Source: Larix kaempferi
Taxonomy: Eukaryota > Streptophyta > Pinopsida > Pinales > Pinaceae
DNA: 64,000 nucleotides
Direction of reading: 5' to 3'
Assembly: GCA_027924585.1 (NCBI GenBank)
Contig: BSBM01000372.1
Coordinates: 37,460,501-37,524,500, forward strand
Translations under genes and position numbers: made by a program
Notes under the pieces: generated by a model
What the model was told of the DNA's origin: nothing
What the model saw: the letters and a program-made list of their open reading frames with translations, nothing else
The model's database searches: none
Part shown: positions 23,410 through 35,455 of the stretch, piece by piece
How the letters are laid out: each line of letters starts with the position of its first letter
Position numbering within the stretch: the stretch's first letter is position 1

Positions 23410-25053
23410 ATTTTTACTATTCACCCATTTGGAGTTTTGTGGTTAGTTTTTACCTCAAAGTTCAGCAGCTTATTCTGGGAGGTACGAGCTCCGATCATTG
23501 AACCGTCAGGAGCAGGTTGGTAATCACATCCCTACCTTCCATTTCAATGTTTTTATTTCAAATTTTAGTGGTTGGATTTTTAGTTTGGCCAAGCCCTAAA
23601 TGGCTTCGGTGCTACCCGCGTGCTACTACTACGCACGTAGGGCACCATACTCATAGTCAACGCATAGGTTGACCGCGGGTACCCGCCACTGTATGCAAAT
23701 TTGCTCGCGGGTACAGCCGTGAAGTTGATTTTGCAAATGAATTTGACTAAAATCTTTGTTTTTTTTCTCACTCCAGGATGGTTCTAGAGTGGAGGGAGAG
23801 GGAACATGACTAAGTAGATGAGGCTATCCGCAATGATGTGCAAGCGCAACAAGCATTACAAGCATGTGGGTTATATAAATTTTGGAGTATAGGGGGTTTA
23901 AGAGCCCAAAACTTACTACTCCGCCGCTTGATAGATTATTGGGATGTTGATGCACATAACTTCAATCTCAACTGGAAAATCCTTACACTGGAAGTGGAAG
24001 ACATCTACTTCATTACCAGTTTGTCCCGTCGAGGTGAGGTGGCAAGTCTTCGATCTCATACTATGGGTGGTGGGATCACCGTCCTCGATTATATAGCGCG
24101 GTATTGTCCCGCAAACACACGAGCGGTGGGGATTTAGGTGTCCATCAATGCCATAGTAGATCTGAGTATGAAGATTATTGTGGCTACCTTAGTGCGGATA
24201 ACTGTTTCAAAATCTCTGCACCAGGCATCCAGGCCAACGATTTTCTATGCATCACAGTGTATGTAGCCTATAGTATTTGATTGGTGTACCATGCTACTGG
24301 GGTCTATGAAGACCCAACTAACAGCATGCAAAGAAGGGAAGGAAAAAAACTTCGGGTACGGAAGTATCTTTTGCAGCTTCTTCTTTGAGAGAGTTCTGGG
24401 GCTTAGTTCGAGGGTTGAAGTACGTCCTCATAGTCTCCGCGATCCAGCCCTGACCCGATGGGCCGAGATCTTGACACGACAGGGTGGTGGCCATCTGGCA
24501 TCACCATATACTCAGGAGTTTTTCCACTAGTGGGACCGTTAGGTCATTTCTATAGAGGACTATCCTTATGAAGGGATAGAATTCCGCCAGGATCGGGACA
24601 TGCCGCTCCCATCGGATGCAGCGTTCGAAGACATTGATGAGTACTCTTTTTAGGTTTTTGATATATTAAATTTTTATGGATTTTTGATTATAGATTTAAA
24701 TGAAAAAATATTTTTTGGGGTAGTATCATATGCTAATATTTTACTGTTTGCTCGCAGACAAGGGCCCAGTGAGACCTGATGGCTTCCCGAGACATCGTCG
24801 TTGGGGTAGGGGTGATGAGGCAGGAGGTGCCGCAACAGAGCGCACTCTACAGACCTTGCAGGGAATCCTATCATGGATGGTTTCTAGGATACCACAGATA
24901 GAGGTGGCGCGACTACCTGAGGATATGCAACGCCATGTAGTGGGAGTTCCGACTAGCTGGGTGCGGCTATTGCAGCGGGTGGCCAATGCAGTTCAATATT
25001 TCTATGAGACACATCCTGTTGGGATGGCAGCTAGACCTCCTCATAGGGAGTAG
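23410..25053 (+). pseudogene. E2 antisense plant-mobile-domain-like gene, decayed
   Basis: Opposite in strand to E2 gag-pol. Likely layout: non-coding exon 1 to about 23515 (donor AGCAG/GTTGG), intron 1 to 23776 (acceptor TTTCTCACTCCAG after a T-run), exon 2 from 23777 with ATG 23778, intron 2 to 24757 (acceptor TTTGCTCGCAG), exon 3 24758-25053. Exon 2 shows a PMD-type signature: the segment ending LTLEVEDIYFITSL aligns with E3 LEITLTDVYFLTGL, and later FGYGSIFCSFFFERV and IEDYPYEGIEF match E3. Exon 3 opens DKGPV against DVGPV in E3. Exon 2 stays in one frame but has stops at 23811, 24135, about 24258, 24528 and 24540, and the intron 2 donor is damaged. The PMD (PF10536-type) occurs in MAIN/MAIL proteins and in plant transposons; its biochemical role is unsettled. 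Confidence 0.7.
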
Positions 25054-25227
25054 ATATCTTAGGATCTCATTTTTGTATCGATATGTATATTTTTGAGAGC
25101 TACGGGCTCCAGTTTTGTATCATGACACTACCATTTTTGGACATATTTATATATAAACTATGGTTCTCCGGTTCTACTATATGTGTGTATGTACAAATGC
25201 GTGAATGTCTTCATTTATTTGTGTGCT

Positions 25228-25656
25228 TCATTGTGAATGTGACAAATGCAAATCTAATACATAGTTAGCGTATGCATCAGATATATGATTAACACTTCTT
25301 GGAATATGAATGTATGTAATTGAAACAAAATGTCGTTCCAAGAGCCTTACCCGTAGGAATTTCCATAGTAACGTAGGATCTCGCACACGGTACTGCCCAT
25401 TTAGCTGACACACTACTAGTTGTGAATCCAGGCGGACTTCTAAAGACTGGATACCATGTGAAATGGCATCTCGAAGTAGTTCAACGACGGCACTATACTC
25501 AACCACATTGTTAGATGTAGGACCAAGACAAGCACCTCCTGAGGACACAACTGGGTGGTCAGGTGAGAAAATAACCCAGGTAGTAGAAGCAAGTTGCTGC
25601 GTATGATGGCTAGAACCATCCTCGAACCCTAAGAACGTAGGAAACTCTGCTAACAT
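25228..25656 (-). CDS. E2 additional (archaeal-type) RNase H
   Basis: A 142-residue frame after integrase. It is an RNase H fold of the aRNH type known from Tat-lineage elements. Catalytic residues are all present at D13, E53, D77 and D127, the same numbers as in the E3 copy, and the two align without gaps through them. The start ATG (25656) directly follows GATTGACAG, a splice-acceptor-like end, and the gap to the pol stop is 112 bp (114 bp in E3). It would degrade the RNA of RNA-DNA hybrids. The frame is intact although the rest of E2 is decayed. Confidence 0.75.
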   Translation of the reverse strand: MLAEFPTFLGFEDGSSHHTQQLASTTWVIFSPDHPVVSSGGACLGPTSNNVVEYSAVVELLRDAISHGIQSLEVRLDSQLVVCQLNGQYRVRDPTLLWKFLRVRLLERHFVSITYIHIPRSVNHISDAYANYVLDLHLSHSQ

Positions 25657-25768
25657 CTGTCAATCAAACGGAAGCTAATCAGCAGACCTGAAAACCAAAA
25701 AGAAAGCTAAACTACGTACATAAGTAACTATATAGTAGTGTACAAAAGTATTAGCCTGAACCAAAGGT

Positions 25769-26940
25769 TCAAGCATAATACCGCTTGAGGTAGAGCCCAT
25801 TTCTAGGATCCTTAAAGATAATCCCCTCATAGTATTCTAAGTCATAGGTTCCTTTTTCTAGGACACACCTAACGATGTAAGGACCGTGCCACATGGGGTT
25901 GAACTTGCCTGCCCCCAGGGGTTCTTTGGCTTGGTCGTATAAGAGGACCAAGTCACCCTCATCATATTGCCAAGGATGGACAAACCTATCGTATTGAACC
26001 TTAACATCATGTTTGTTGGCATCTATAGCCACAGCAGCATCCCGATGCTGCTCGTCAAGCTGCTCAAGGTGGATTAAACGTTGCTCAAGACCTGTCGTAT
26101 GAGGTAGGAGTTCTATGGCCAGTTTAAGCGAAGGGATTTCGCATTCAATCGATAAAAGTGACTCCACACTGTGAAATAGATGAAACAGTGAGAACCCAGT
26201 GGCAGTCTTGACTGCAGTTCGATACGCCCACAAAGCAGATATAACATGATGTGCTAGTTGTTCTTGCTTTGTTGGATGGTACGTTGGAGAATGGTCTTCA
26301 AAGACTTATTAACTGCTTCGACTTGACCATTCGCTTGGTGATAATAAGAAGATGAGTGTTCTTGATGAAACCCAAGCTTGAGAGACAAATCCTCCATCAT
26401 GTTGTTTTGAAAGTGTCTGCCATGGTCAATGACAATCTCTTTTGGAATACCGAACTGAGTGATAATTTGATTGAAGACGAAATGGGCTGCTGTAGCACCA
26501 TCGGATTTTATGGTAAGCATGGCCTTAGCCCATTTGGAAAAGCAGTCCATAGCCACTATAATATGGTGATTCCCCCTAGCCGAAGCTGGTTTGTAATCCA
26601 TGAAATCCACCCCCCACTTGGTGAAGGGATCGACGGTGACGACCGGATGAAGGGGCGCTGGATGCGAGCGTTTATTCTGAGAAAACACCTGGAAAGGGTG
26701 GCATCTCTTCACAGCAATCATAAAATCTTTAAAGATTGAAGGCCAAAAGTAGCCAGCTTGCATAATACGTTGGGCTGTAGCAAGCTCGGATAAGTGACCA
26801 CCACACGCCCTAGCATGGAAATCGTTAAGCACCCGCTCCGCTTCTTCATGAGTTAAGCAACGAAGGAGAATGGAATCCTTTCCTCGGTGATACAAAGTGT
26901 CACCGATGATAGTATAATCTTTAGCGTGATGTTTCACACG
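25769..26940 (-). pseudogene. E2 integrase
   Basis: Zinc-binding segment with FHARACGGHLS; its final pair reads VKRCHPF, so the last Cys of the usual CxxC is lost. The core has WGVDFMDYKP, VIDHGRHF and NGQVEAVN for the D, D and E residues, then a C-terminal segment with WHGPYIVR and PRNGLYLKRYY. Stops and a frame change between 26233 and 26254 break it. It closely parallels E3 integrase, for example in WAYRT.KTATGF and NGLYLK. Confidence 0.8.
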
Positions 26941-28362
26941 CCGTCGCTCGTCTCATGAATAATGCAGAGGAAACTTCAAAGTTTGGAGATATACAATGAC
27001 ATCCCCATACCAAGGGTCCTTGGACGAGATAAGAAATAAGTGCTCATCCACAAAGGAATCTTCATGAATGACGTCCTCATCAAGTCTCGGAAGGTCAGGC
27101 ATAAGCTCAGTAAACACCAACGATTTCACCGATTTCGCCGAAGCAAAATAGAGATCGAACTCCTGAAGGATCACAATCCATTTATTGTACTTCCCCCCTA
27201 TAAGGCGTCGTGATAGCACGAAATGAAATGGATTTATATCTGCTACAACTGTGGTTGTTCTAAGTAAAATGTAATGTCGTAACCATTAGACTGCATGCAC
27301 AGTCGCAAGTGCCAACTTTTCCACATGAGTATATCTTAGCTCAACGTCTACTAGATTTCGACTGAGGTAATAGACGACATGCTCGACAAGCGCGTCATCC
27401 TCTTGAAACAAGACCATGCCAATCATCTCTTGAGACACGGCCACATAAAGGATAAAATCACGTGTAAAGTTCGGTGGACTAAGCACAGGGGCCGATACCA
27501 AAGCTTTCTTAAGGGCGTCGAAAGACTGCTGGGCTCGCTAATCCCAGATAAAGGGTGTGTCTTTCTTCAATAAGCGCGCGAAACCTTTGGTAAGATTAGC
27601 ATAATTGACTATGAAACGATGTATAAAAGTGGCTCTCCCTTGGAGGCTCTGAAGTTGTAACAATTTGCACGGAGGAGGCAACCGAAGTATTGACTCAACT
27701 TTAAGAGGATCGACTCTAATACCCTCTTTCGAAACTATGAAGCCCAGAAGGCAACCCGTCCTTACAGCAAAGATGCATTTATTGGGATTCAATCGAATCT
27801 TGTAGTGTATACATCATTTGAGAATCATACGAAGGTGCTTGGGGTGGTCCACTCTCTTGTGAGAATGGCCGGCAAGATCGTCCAAGAAAACCTCCATAAT
27901 CTTTTTAAGATCGTGAAAGGCATAGGTCATGGCACGCTGAAACGTAGCTCCAACGTTTTTAAGGCCAAAAGGAATTTTCTGATATGCAAATGTTCCCCAA
28001 GGACAAATGAAAGCCGTCTTATGTTGGTCCTCGGGTTTGATCTGGATCTGATTATAACCTGAAAAGCCGTTCATGAATGAAAAAATATCACTTCCCGCAC
28101 AAGCATCCAAGATCTGATCGATGAATGGCGTGGGGAAGTTGTCTTTCGGACATGCACGGTTCAAATCTCCAGGATCAGTGTATACATGGATCGTTCCCTG
28201 CTTCTTGTCCATAGGAATGGGGTTTGACACCCATTCGGTAAGGGGAACGGGTAGATGAAACCAGCTTTGAGCAGTTTCTCCACCTCTGCCTTGATAGCGA
28301 CTGCTTTCCTAGGGTTCACAACACGTAAGCGTTGTCGAACCGGTTTAGCGTTGGGATATGTT
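26941..28362 (-). pseudogene. E2 reverse transcriptase and degenerate RNase H
   Basis: RT landmarks FMNGFSGYNQI and VFLDDL (F-LDD instead of Y-LDD) near 27890, then GFIVSKEGI. The RNase H begins near 27540; its first catalytic position reads LYVAVS where active enzymes have YTDAS, as in E3 (LYVSAS). The Glu of the THVEKLALA motif is retained. Stops occur near 27219-27286 and 27501-27538 and around 27800. Frame is constant (about 26254-28230) but changes toward protease. Confidence 0.8.
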
Positions 28363-28367
28363 CTAAT

Positions 28368-29640
28368 CTAATGTTCAATAATGCGGGGGTCTATTCCTGG
28401 CATCTCCTCATATGACCAGGCGAAAGCTTCCTGGAGTTCTGTAAACAAGTCGGTGTAAATAGCAACCTCCTCAGGAGTGCAATCGTCACCAATGTAAACA
28501 TTCTCGACTTTTCTAGGAGTACGAGATATGTTGATCGACGTAGTCGGGGAAATATTAGCCATATTCCCCTCCGCAAAAACATCATGCGACCCTAAAAGAG
28601 CCACAGGGTGACCAACCATCTCTGCTAGAGTCATCCTAAACTCTTCTTGTTCGACGAGCTCGAGGTTGGGAAGGAAATAAGAGTGATGGTGTATATCCTC
28701 CCAAGGCCTCTTACTACCACACATGGCCTCAATAATAGATTCATCTGAAGGTAAAGTATCACCAAGGCATTCGTGTGAACAAGACGAGTTGGCTGCCCAA
28801 ACTGGCAGTGTAACGGGATCTTCCTCGACTGTCTGAGAAGAAGAGAGATCCAATTTTGCAGTGGCTTGTTGAATATGCTGGTAAGCAAGCTCAGCTACAG
28901 ACAGTGGCATAGACATCCTGATATGCGTAATGTCTCCAGAAATAGAACTTGTGGACGGTAAAGTCCATGGATCATTAAAATAGGAAGTCCGGAACGACAT
29001 ATTATACGAAGGAGGAGACGCATTGTCGGTAATGGTTCCAATAAAATTCATAGGTGCAGCAAAATCATAAGTTCCCATCAATGAAGGGTACATATCAACA
29101 CCCATGTTCCCAGTTACCGGCTGAGAATGAGTAACTTGTGGGACTATGGATCCCGTGGATGCTGTGGAAGGGGAATTAACGAAATCCAGCTGATCGATGG
29201 TCACAATCTTGCCTTCGTGAGGAAAGTAGATAACTCTGAATACAGTAGACGCAATAGCCTTCATAGCGTACATCCAATTCCGACCCAGTAAAAGGTTGTA
29301 GTCGATGGGCGCATCAACCACCTCGACTTCAATAGGCACGGATTTACCTCCCAAGCAGACAACAAGGGAAGGGATAATTCCATGTGGCTTAAATGATTGA
29401 CCGTCGAATGCAGTGAGCGTGGTTCTAGACGTGAGTAGAGGAGGAGAGAGGAGAGCTTTCCAACAAGCTAACGACATTACTGACGCGGAAGCACCTTCGT
29501 CAACCATCGTACGTTTGACAAAATTATGAAGGCACTCCACTTGGATTTGAAAAGCCACGTGGTAAGGTAAGCGAGGTTGGACATTAGTAGTGTCGAACTT
29601 GATAACACTGGGCCTTCCCCATCCTGAACTCCTAAAGCAC
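28368..29640 (-). pseudogene. E2 aspartic protease and PR-RT linker
   Basis: Protease with VDEGASASVM as active-site motif (DEG in place of D[ST]G, as in E3) and YNLLLGRNWMYAM. A linker of about 250 residues follows with no Cys/His knuckle, unlike the E3 linker, ending with FAWSYEEMPGIDP before RT. A frameshift lies between this frame and the gag frame (overlap 29477-29558). Confidence 0.8.
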
Positions 29641-31390
29641 TCAAAAGGGAATGCTTTTGAGAAGGACAGGCCTGCAAAACTTCAAGAGCCGACATGGCAC
29701 ACGGAGTTTGGCCCAAATCTTCCACGATGGAGTAGTTATGGGTGGCTTGGGCATTAGGATTATGGATAGAGCGCTTAAGAACACATTTCGGTATCCGCAA
29801 CATATTAGAGGGCTTCTTGATATGTAAGGAATTGTCAGGAGGAGGGGGAGGCTCACTCCCCAGATTAGGTTGTGGTGCATCATAATCGCGTTGACGAGTG
29901 GCAAAACTAACCTCCGATTGAACCATATTGACACATCCATAACCACCAGTATTGGAAGAAGACGTTGCCATCTCAGTAGGTCCATAACCAGTGGTGGGAG
30001 CATGCAAAGCCATGTTTTGATGATGAGGAAGGGGATCCTTTAACACAGTTGGGCTCTATGCCAAATGCTTCGATGCTTCTTCGATTCGAGGACATAAGTG
30101 AGTAAGATGGTCTTCCCCACAGAGCTTGCAAGGGAATTTCACCTTACGCCTAGGTTTACGGTCCTCACCAGCATTTCCGCCTTCCTGAGGAGGGTTGGCA
30201 TTATCCTTACGGGGGGTATTGTGATTGCTATTGTTGTTCCCATTGTTTCCATCCCTACGGTTGTTTCTCCCCTTTTTCTTACCACCAGGTTGCTGGTTAC
30301 CTGATGGGTTCGTCGATTGCACACTGTGTACATTGGACGATGGGGTGGAAGTGGACAAGGTGTGAACCTGTCCGGGAGTAGACTGGTTTAGCGACAAATT
30401 TTGCATTTGATTATCCACCAGATCTACAGGGAAAGTGATTTTGGATCCTGAAATGCCATCGGCATGCGGTCCAGGAACTGATTGAGGCTCATGGCGTGTT
30501 CGCGGTGCATTAGGAATAATGTCATACAAAATGTCAGACTGAGAGTATAATAAGTCTAATTGCTGGACTTTCATGATGGCTTGTTCCTCAGTCACAATGT
30601 CGGACATCGAAACATCCTTAGCAATGTATGGGAGTAGATACTTGAGGAACCATTCCAACAGAAACTCTAGAGTAATGTTGGCTTTCTCTAACCTCTTCCG
30701 TCGATGCCACTCTTGAACGTGGTCAGAGATATGTGTGGCCTAATTCTTAAGGAAGGTAGACAAAAGTTCAGTACCAGTATCATAGCGAACCGACAACTGG
30801 AAATGATCCAATAAAACCAAAGCGATCTCATTAAAAACCCTATAAGTGTTTCTAGGCAACTCGGCGTACCACTTCGCGGCTGCCCTCGTGAAGGTGCGTT
30901 GAAATAGTTTCAATCTAATGGAATCATGATTCAACGAGTTGGAGGAGCACCAAAGGTGAAATGTTGTGACATGATCACCCGGGTCCTCACCACCTTTCCC
31001 CTCAAACTTAGGAATGTTAGAAGGGAGCTTGGTAGGGACCGGAGGCCAACTAGGGTCGTGACACACCGGATCATTCGCGAGCTTCGAAAGATCCGAAAGA
31101 TTCAAGTGTGCAAGGAATGGGAGCTGCGGCTGGAAAGCTTGATTATAAGCCCCCATAAAAGGTTGGTTAAATGGAACTGGATTATAAGGTGGACCAAAAG
31201 CTTGACCATGAGCATTAGACTGCTGATAATGAGGACCTGACGGTCCGTAAGCTTGACCATGGCCATAAGTTTGATAACCTCCTCCGACCTGACCCATATG
31301 AGAGTGAGCAGGTATATAAGTGTTTTGGGCACCATATTGGGGTGGGTTGAACTGGTGGCCAGCATCGACTGTGTTGTAGTAAGGGTTTCC
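29477..31390 (-). pseudogene. E2 Gag, central and C-terminal part
   Basis: Contains the Gag core matching E3 (LNLSDLSKLANDP, HDPSWPPVPTKLPS, IPKFEGKGGEDP, FHLWCSSNS, AAKWYAELP), a basic Asn/Gly-rich stretch and one CCHC knuckle (CKLCGEDHLTHLC, near 30110). Frames 29477-30046, 30056-30658 and 30740-31390 share one phase and are separated by stops. Gag would package the element RNA. Confidence 0.8.
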
Positions 31391-32862
31391 TCGATTCGTA
31401 GCATATGGAAAAATTATCTTGCATAAGGACTCCCCCGAGTCCTTCCTTGCTTGCATATGTGCAAACGACAAAATCCCCATTGGGATCCACGATACGCATA
31501 ATCGGTGCACTAATCAGTAGCTGCTTAAGCTTCTGAAAGCTTTCTTCGCACTTAGCCGTCCAAATAAACTTGTTTTCCTTCCTCTGTAAGGCGGTCATGG
31601 GACATGCGATACGTGAGAAGTTCTCAATGAACTTCCGATAGTAACTGGCCAGACCTAAGAATGATCTTATGTCAAAAACACACGTAGGTGTGGGCCATTC
31701 CTCGATAGATTTGATCTTTTTGGGGTTGATGGCTATTCCCTTCTCGGAAATGATGTGTCCTAAGTATTGAATCTGGGGTTTGTAGAAATCACACTTACTA
31801 AATTGGCGTAAAGTTGGTGTTCTCGTAATATACGCAACACAATACGGAGGTGTTCTTCGTGTTTTACTCCATTCTTGGAGTAGATCAAAATGTCGTCGAT
31901 AAATACTAAGATGAACTTATCGAGATAGTTACTAAAGATACTGTTCATCATGCACATAAAGATAGCCGGTGCATTTGTGAACCCAAAGGGCATCACTACG
32001 AACTCATAGTAGCCGTAACGGGTTCGAAATGCGATCTTGTTGATGTCCTCATCATGGATCCTTACATGGTGGTATCCGGATCGTAAGTCGATCTTTGAGA
32101 AGATATTTGCTCCTCCTACTTGGTCAAACAAGTCGTCGATTGTAGGGAGTGGATAACAGTTCTTAATGGTCATCTTGTTGAGTTGGCGGTAATCGATGCA
32201 CATTCGCATCATTCCGTCTTTCTTCTTAACGAAGAGTGTCGGTGCGCCCCAAGGGGACACACTTGGTCGAATGTATCCTTTATCTATTAACTCTTGTAAC
32301 AAAATATTGAGCTCCACCAATTCTGGCGTGCTCATGTTGTATGGGGCTTTGGAAGCTGGTACTGACCCGGGTGTTAGTTCGATGGAGAAATCTAAGTCTC
32401 GCTTGGGTGGTAATCCTGGTATTTCTTTGGGAAATACATCCTTGAATTCTACAAGGACTGGGAAGTCTTCAATCCTTTGTTCGCTTTCAGTTTCTAAGTT
32501 TCGGATGTTAACAACAAAGAGCTTACATCCCTTCCTGATGCACTTATTTGATTGTAAGGCAGATATCTATCTTACGGACACTTTCCTAGGGATACCCTGA
32601 ATCGTCTCTTGATTCCCTTGGTTGTCTCTGCAGAGTAGGGTCTTGTTTGCGCAGTCCAGTAAGACATGGTGTTTTTCTAGCCAATCCATGCATATAAGTA
32701 CATCGTATGATCCTAGGGGTAGAATGTTTTGTTCTATCCTAGTTGGAAAATCGTTCAAGTCTATCTCACAAGTTTTAACTAACTTGGAGACCCTTCGTTT
32801 AGTACCAGTGGCTAGTTGTACCAGCCATGGTTTCTCATGATGCTCTCGGTTCAACCGAGTCG
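31390..32862 (-). mobile_element. Chromovirus pol fragment captured within E2 gag
   Basis: About 1.47 kb, same strand as E2, lying inside the Gag frame. Reading minus from 32862: protease (LGSYDVLICMDWLEKH), RT ([22 protein letters not shown], active site FIDDILIYS near 31890), then the RNase H start (GDFVVCTYASKEGLGGVLMQ, with the catalytic Asp as Tyr) up to about 31395, where Gag resumes. The family is a chromovirus, clearly different from E2 pol. No LTR, integrase or target duplication is visible. The fragment has its own stop (near 32567) and a frameshift (near 31800). Confidence 0.85.
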
Positions 32863-33577
32863 TAATGACCTAAATGGTAAGGTATGTTCCCACCCCTAGC
32901 ATATGGATCAGTGTGAGTAGTTGTGTGGTGACCATAAGCATGAGATGTATTCCCAACCCCAACATTGGTGTTATTAGTAGCAGGAATGGTGGCATTATGA
33001 CCATGCAGATATGATATATTCCCACCTCCTACATTAGCATTACTAGTCGCGGCAGTGGATGTAAAAGTATGCGGTATATGTCCACTACCGTGGTTGGGAG
33101 GAGCGTTAACGTTTGCGAAAGTAGTCTTGGGTTGACGGGTGGCGGCATGTGTATTCGATGGTGGATAGTGAGTCGTGTTGCGGACAGTGTTCCTGTTAGG
33201 TTGGGTATCCCTAGGAGGTGGTTGTCTTCCAACATTAGCATTGTTAGGAGGAATATGACCGGTCCTCATACTATGTGTGTGGGTGGATAACGTGGTGCCC
33301 TCGTTGAGAGTATTTACCCCAGCGGGTGCAGTGTGGCTAACACTATGGGTAGTGCCAGCGTGACTACCAAACGTAGTGGAAGGATCCACTGTGCTACAAT
33401 TAGGCATACCAAAAGAGAATGTGGTGGGGTTGACCATGGGACTAGTGTCGTCATGTAACTTTGGCGTCCTGTGTATATAATTATGTGGAAACGAAGGATT
33501 GAACGGGTCGTCCTCGGGTGGATCTGGACCAAACAAATTATGTTGGGTCTCAGGTGGATCACCCCCTCACGCCTCAT
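32835..33577 (-). pseudogene. E2 Gag N-terminal part
   Basis: Low-complexity Asn/Thr/His/Pro-rich frame with repeated NANVG and HGHxTT-like units, ending where the chromovirus fragment begins (near 32863). It corresponds to the Pro/Gly-rich N-terminal part of E3 Gag, which has similarly repetitive MPNMG and IPNPSV units. The start codon is uncertain (33536 or upstream). Confidence 0.65.
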
Positions 33578-35441
33578 GAGGAGTAGGGGTGTTTGAAGTG
33601 TGTTCGACTCTACCCGATGGAGTCGTAGGTATTTATTTAGTATTAGAATGTGCAGAAGTCATGACGTCTAGGACGTATGTTTCGTATGAATCCGAAGACT
33701 CAGAGGGAGCCCGCTGGCGTCCCCTTTTGACACGGCGTGAAAGCTCGACGGGTTGCAAACCAACCAACCGACGGGATCGGTGGAGAGTAGGACTCCACGC
33801 CACGATATCTCCGGAGAGAATGTAAAATCAAAATGTCCCCTAAAGCCCAACTATCGATAAAAAACAGTAAATCAAAAGCACACACCTAGAGAAACTACAA
33901 CCAAGAGCAGACAAACAGAGTGGGTAAATGAGCTCCCGACACTAGAGACGATATGTCTCACCTAGGAGAGGATTGAGACTCCCAAACTATAGCCGGAGGT
34001 AACATAATCAGTTATAACAGCCCCTAGACCTCACTGCATGCACAGGTTCAAGTCCCTATACAACGACAACTGTGCTGTCCGACCCCTATCTGACTCAGGA
34101 CCCAATCAACATAACCACTGCAAGTACCCTATGCGATACCTAGGTAAGGAAACTATGGTCACCATAATATAACCAATGCTCAGGGGGACAGTCGCAGGTG
34201 GGATCTGTCGTATAGGCAGGGTAGCTGAGCCCGAAGCTCAATGAGGGTCAAATCCCCCAAGAGTCCCCAGATACGAACAAATACTGGAAATATCTCCCAC
34301 GTTCAGCTGGTATTAGAGGGATATCTCTTCAACCAAACTCTCATGACCTCGTGCTTAACTATGGTTTAAGTAGAGCTTCCTAAGAACACCGATTTATACC
34401 ATGGATTCCTCCACTCCCTGGTCAGACACCTAATGTTTCGTCTAGTAGTCTTGGATTGTTAACTCACAATGATCTATTCCAAGACTCTAAACCTATGCTA
34501 GTTGGTGTACCCTATAAATAAAATCGGTCTAATCAATTTTAAGATTAAGCGTTAATTTTAATGGCTATGGTTACTCAAGGGATATGGTTGTGAAGCTAGT
34601 GATGTGTATGACTCAATAGTATGCAAAATCATCAAATCCTAGACTCAACTATCCAATAAAAAAAATGCACTAGCATGCACAATCAAACCAACGGTTTCGA
34701 AATAAAAATGCAATCCTTTTATATTTTTCGATGCATAATCAGAATCTAAATGAAGGAAGAAAGCATTCAATGCAAGATGCAGTACATAAAAGCAATTTTT
34801 TTTTTTTTTTTTGTATTTTCTCTTATAAACAAAAGGAAAATGCAAAACTATATGTATGATTTTGTATTTTTCAATATATGGAAATGAAAAATGCAAGCAA
34901 AATCCTACTATCCAGTCATTGATATGCCAAGGAGATCACTAAGACAACCCAACAGATGCCAAACAGTAAGACTCAGCCAATGGAATGAGCTCAAAAGGAA
35001 AAAACCAACAAGGCTAAATCCAAAGATGGATAAAAAACCAACAAGGCTCAACCAAGAGAAAAGAAGAGTTTTGGTCACAACCAAAGCATGGAACAGTCAA
35101 GAAACAGGCCAACAAAGACTCAGGATCATCCAAAGCCAACCCAAAAACAACCAAAAGTCATAAATCAACCAAAGCCGAAGTTGTATGCTACTATCGAAGG
35201 AATACCTGCAGGTACCCGCGAGTAGTAGAGTAAATAGAGGCGGGTGTACGCGGGCAGAGCTAAGCTAGCTTGCGGGTAAGGAAAGGAAAATGGGAAAATA
35301 AAGAGTCCAATGGCTCAGAAAAAAAACCACTTTTCTATAGTGTATCTCAATGGCCAATTAGTGACACAGAGCTTCGACAAACAACAACTCTAATTAAGGA
35401 CTAATGCTCAAAAATCCCCAAACATGGATGTTTTCCCCAAT
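33578..35441 (-). other. E2 5' leader
   Basis: About 1.9 kb between primer site and gag, comparable to the 2.1-kb leader of E3. No gene seen. It contains a T-run (34798-34813), a short direct repeat (CCAACAAGGCT near 35008 and 35040) and a CG-rich stretch with GGTACCCGCG at 35209-35275, similar in kind to the repeats in E2 intron 1. Confidence 0.6.
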
Positions 35442-35451
35442 GGAGTCGCCA
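35442..35451 (-). other. E2 primer binding site
   Basis: Minus strand TGGCGACTCC, four bases after the LTR end, identical to the first ten bases of the E3 site. The priming tRNA would end GGAGTCGCCA; Ogre/Tat elements are reported to use tRNA-Arg, but the match was not checked. Confidence 0.7.
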
Positions 35452-35455
35452 TTTC

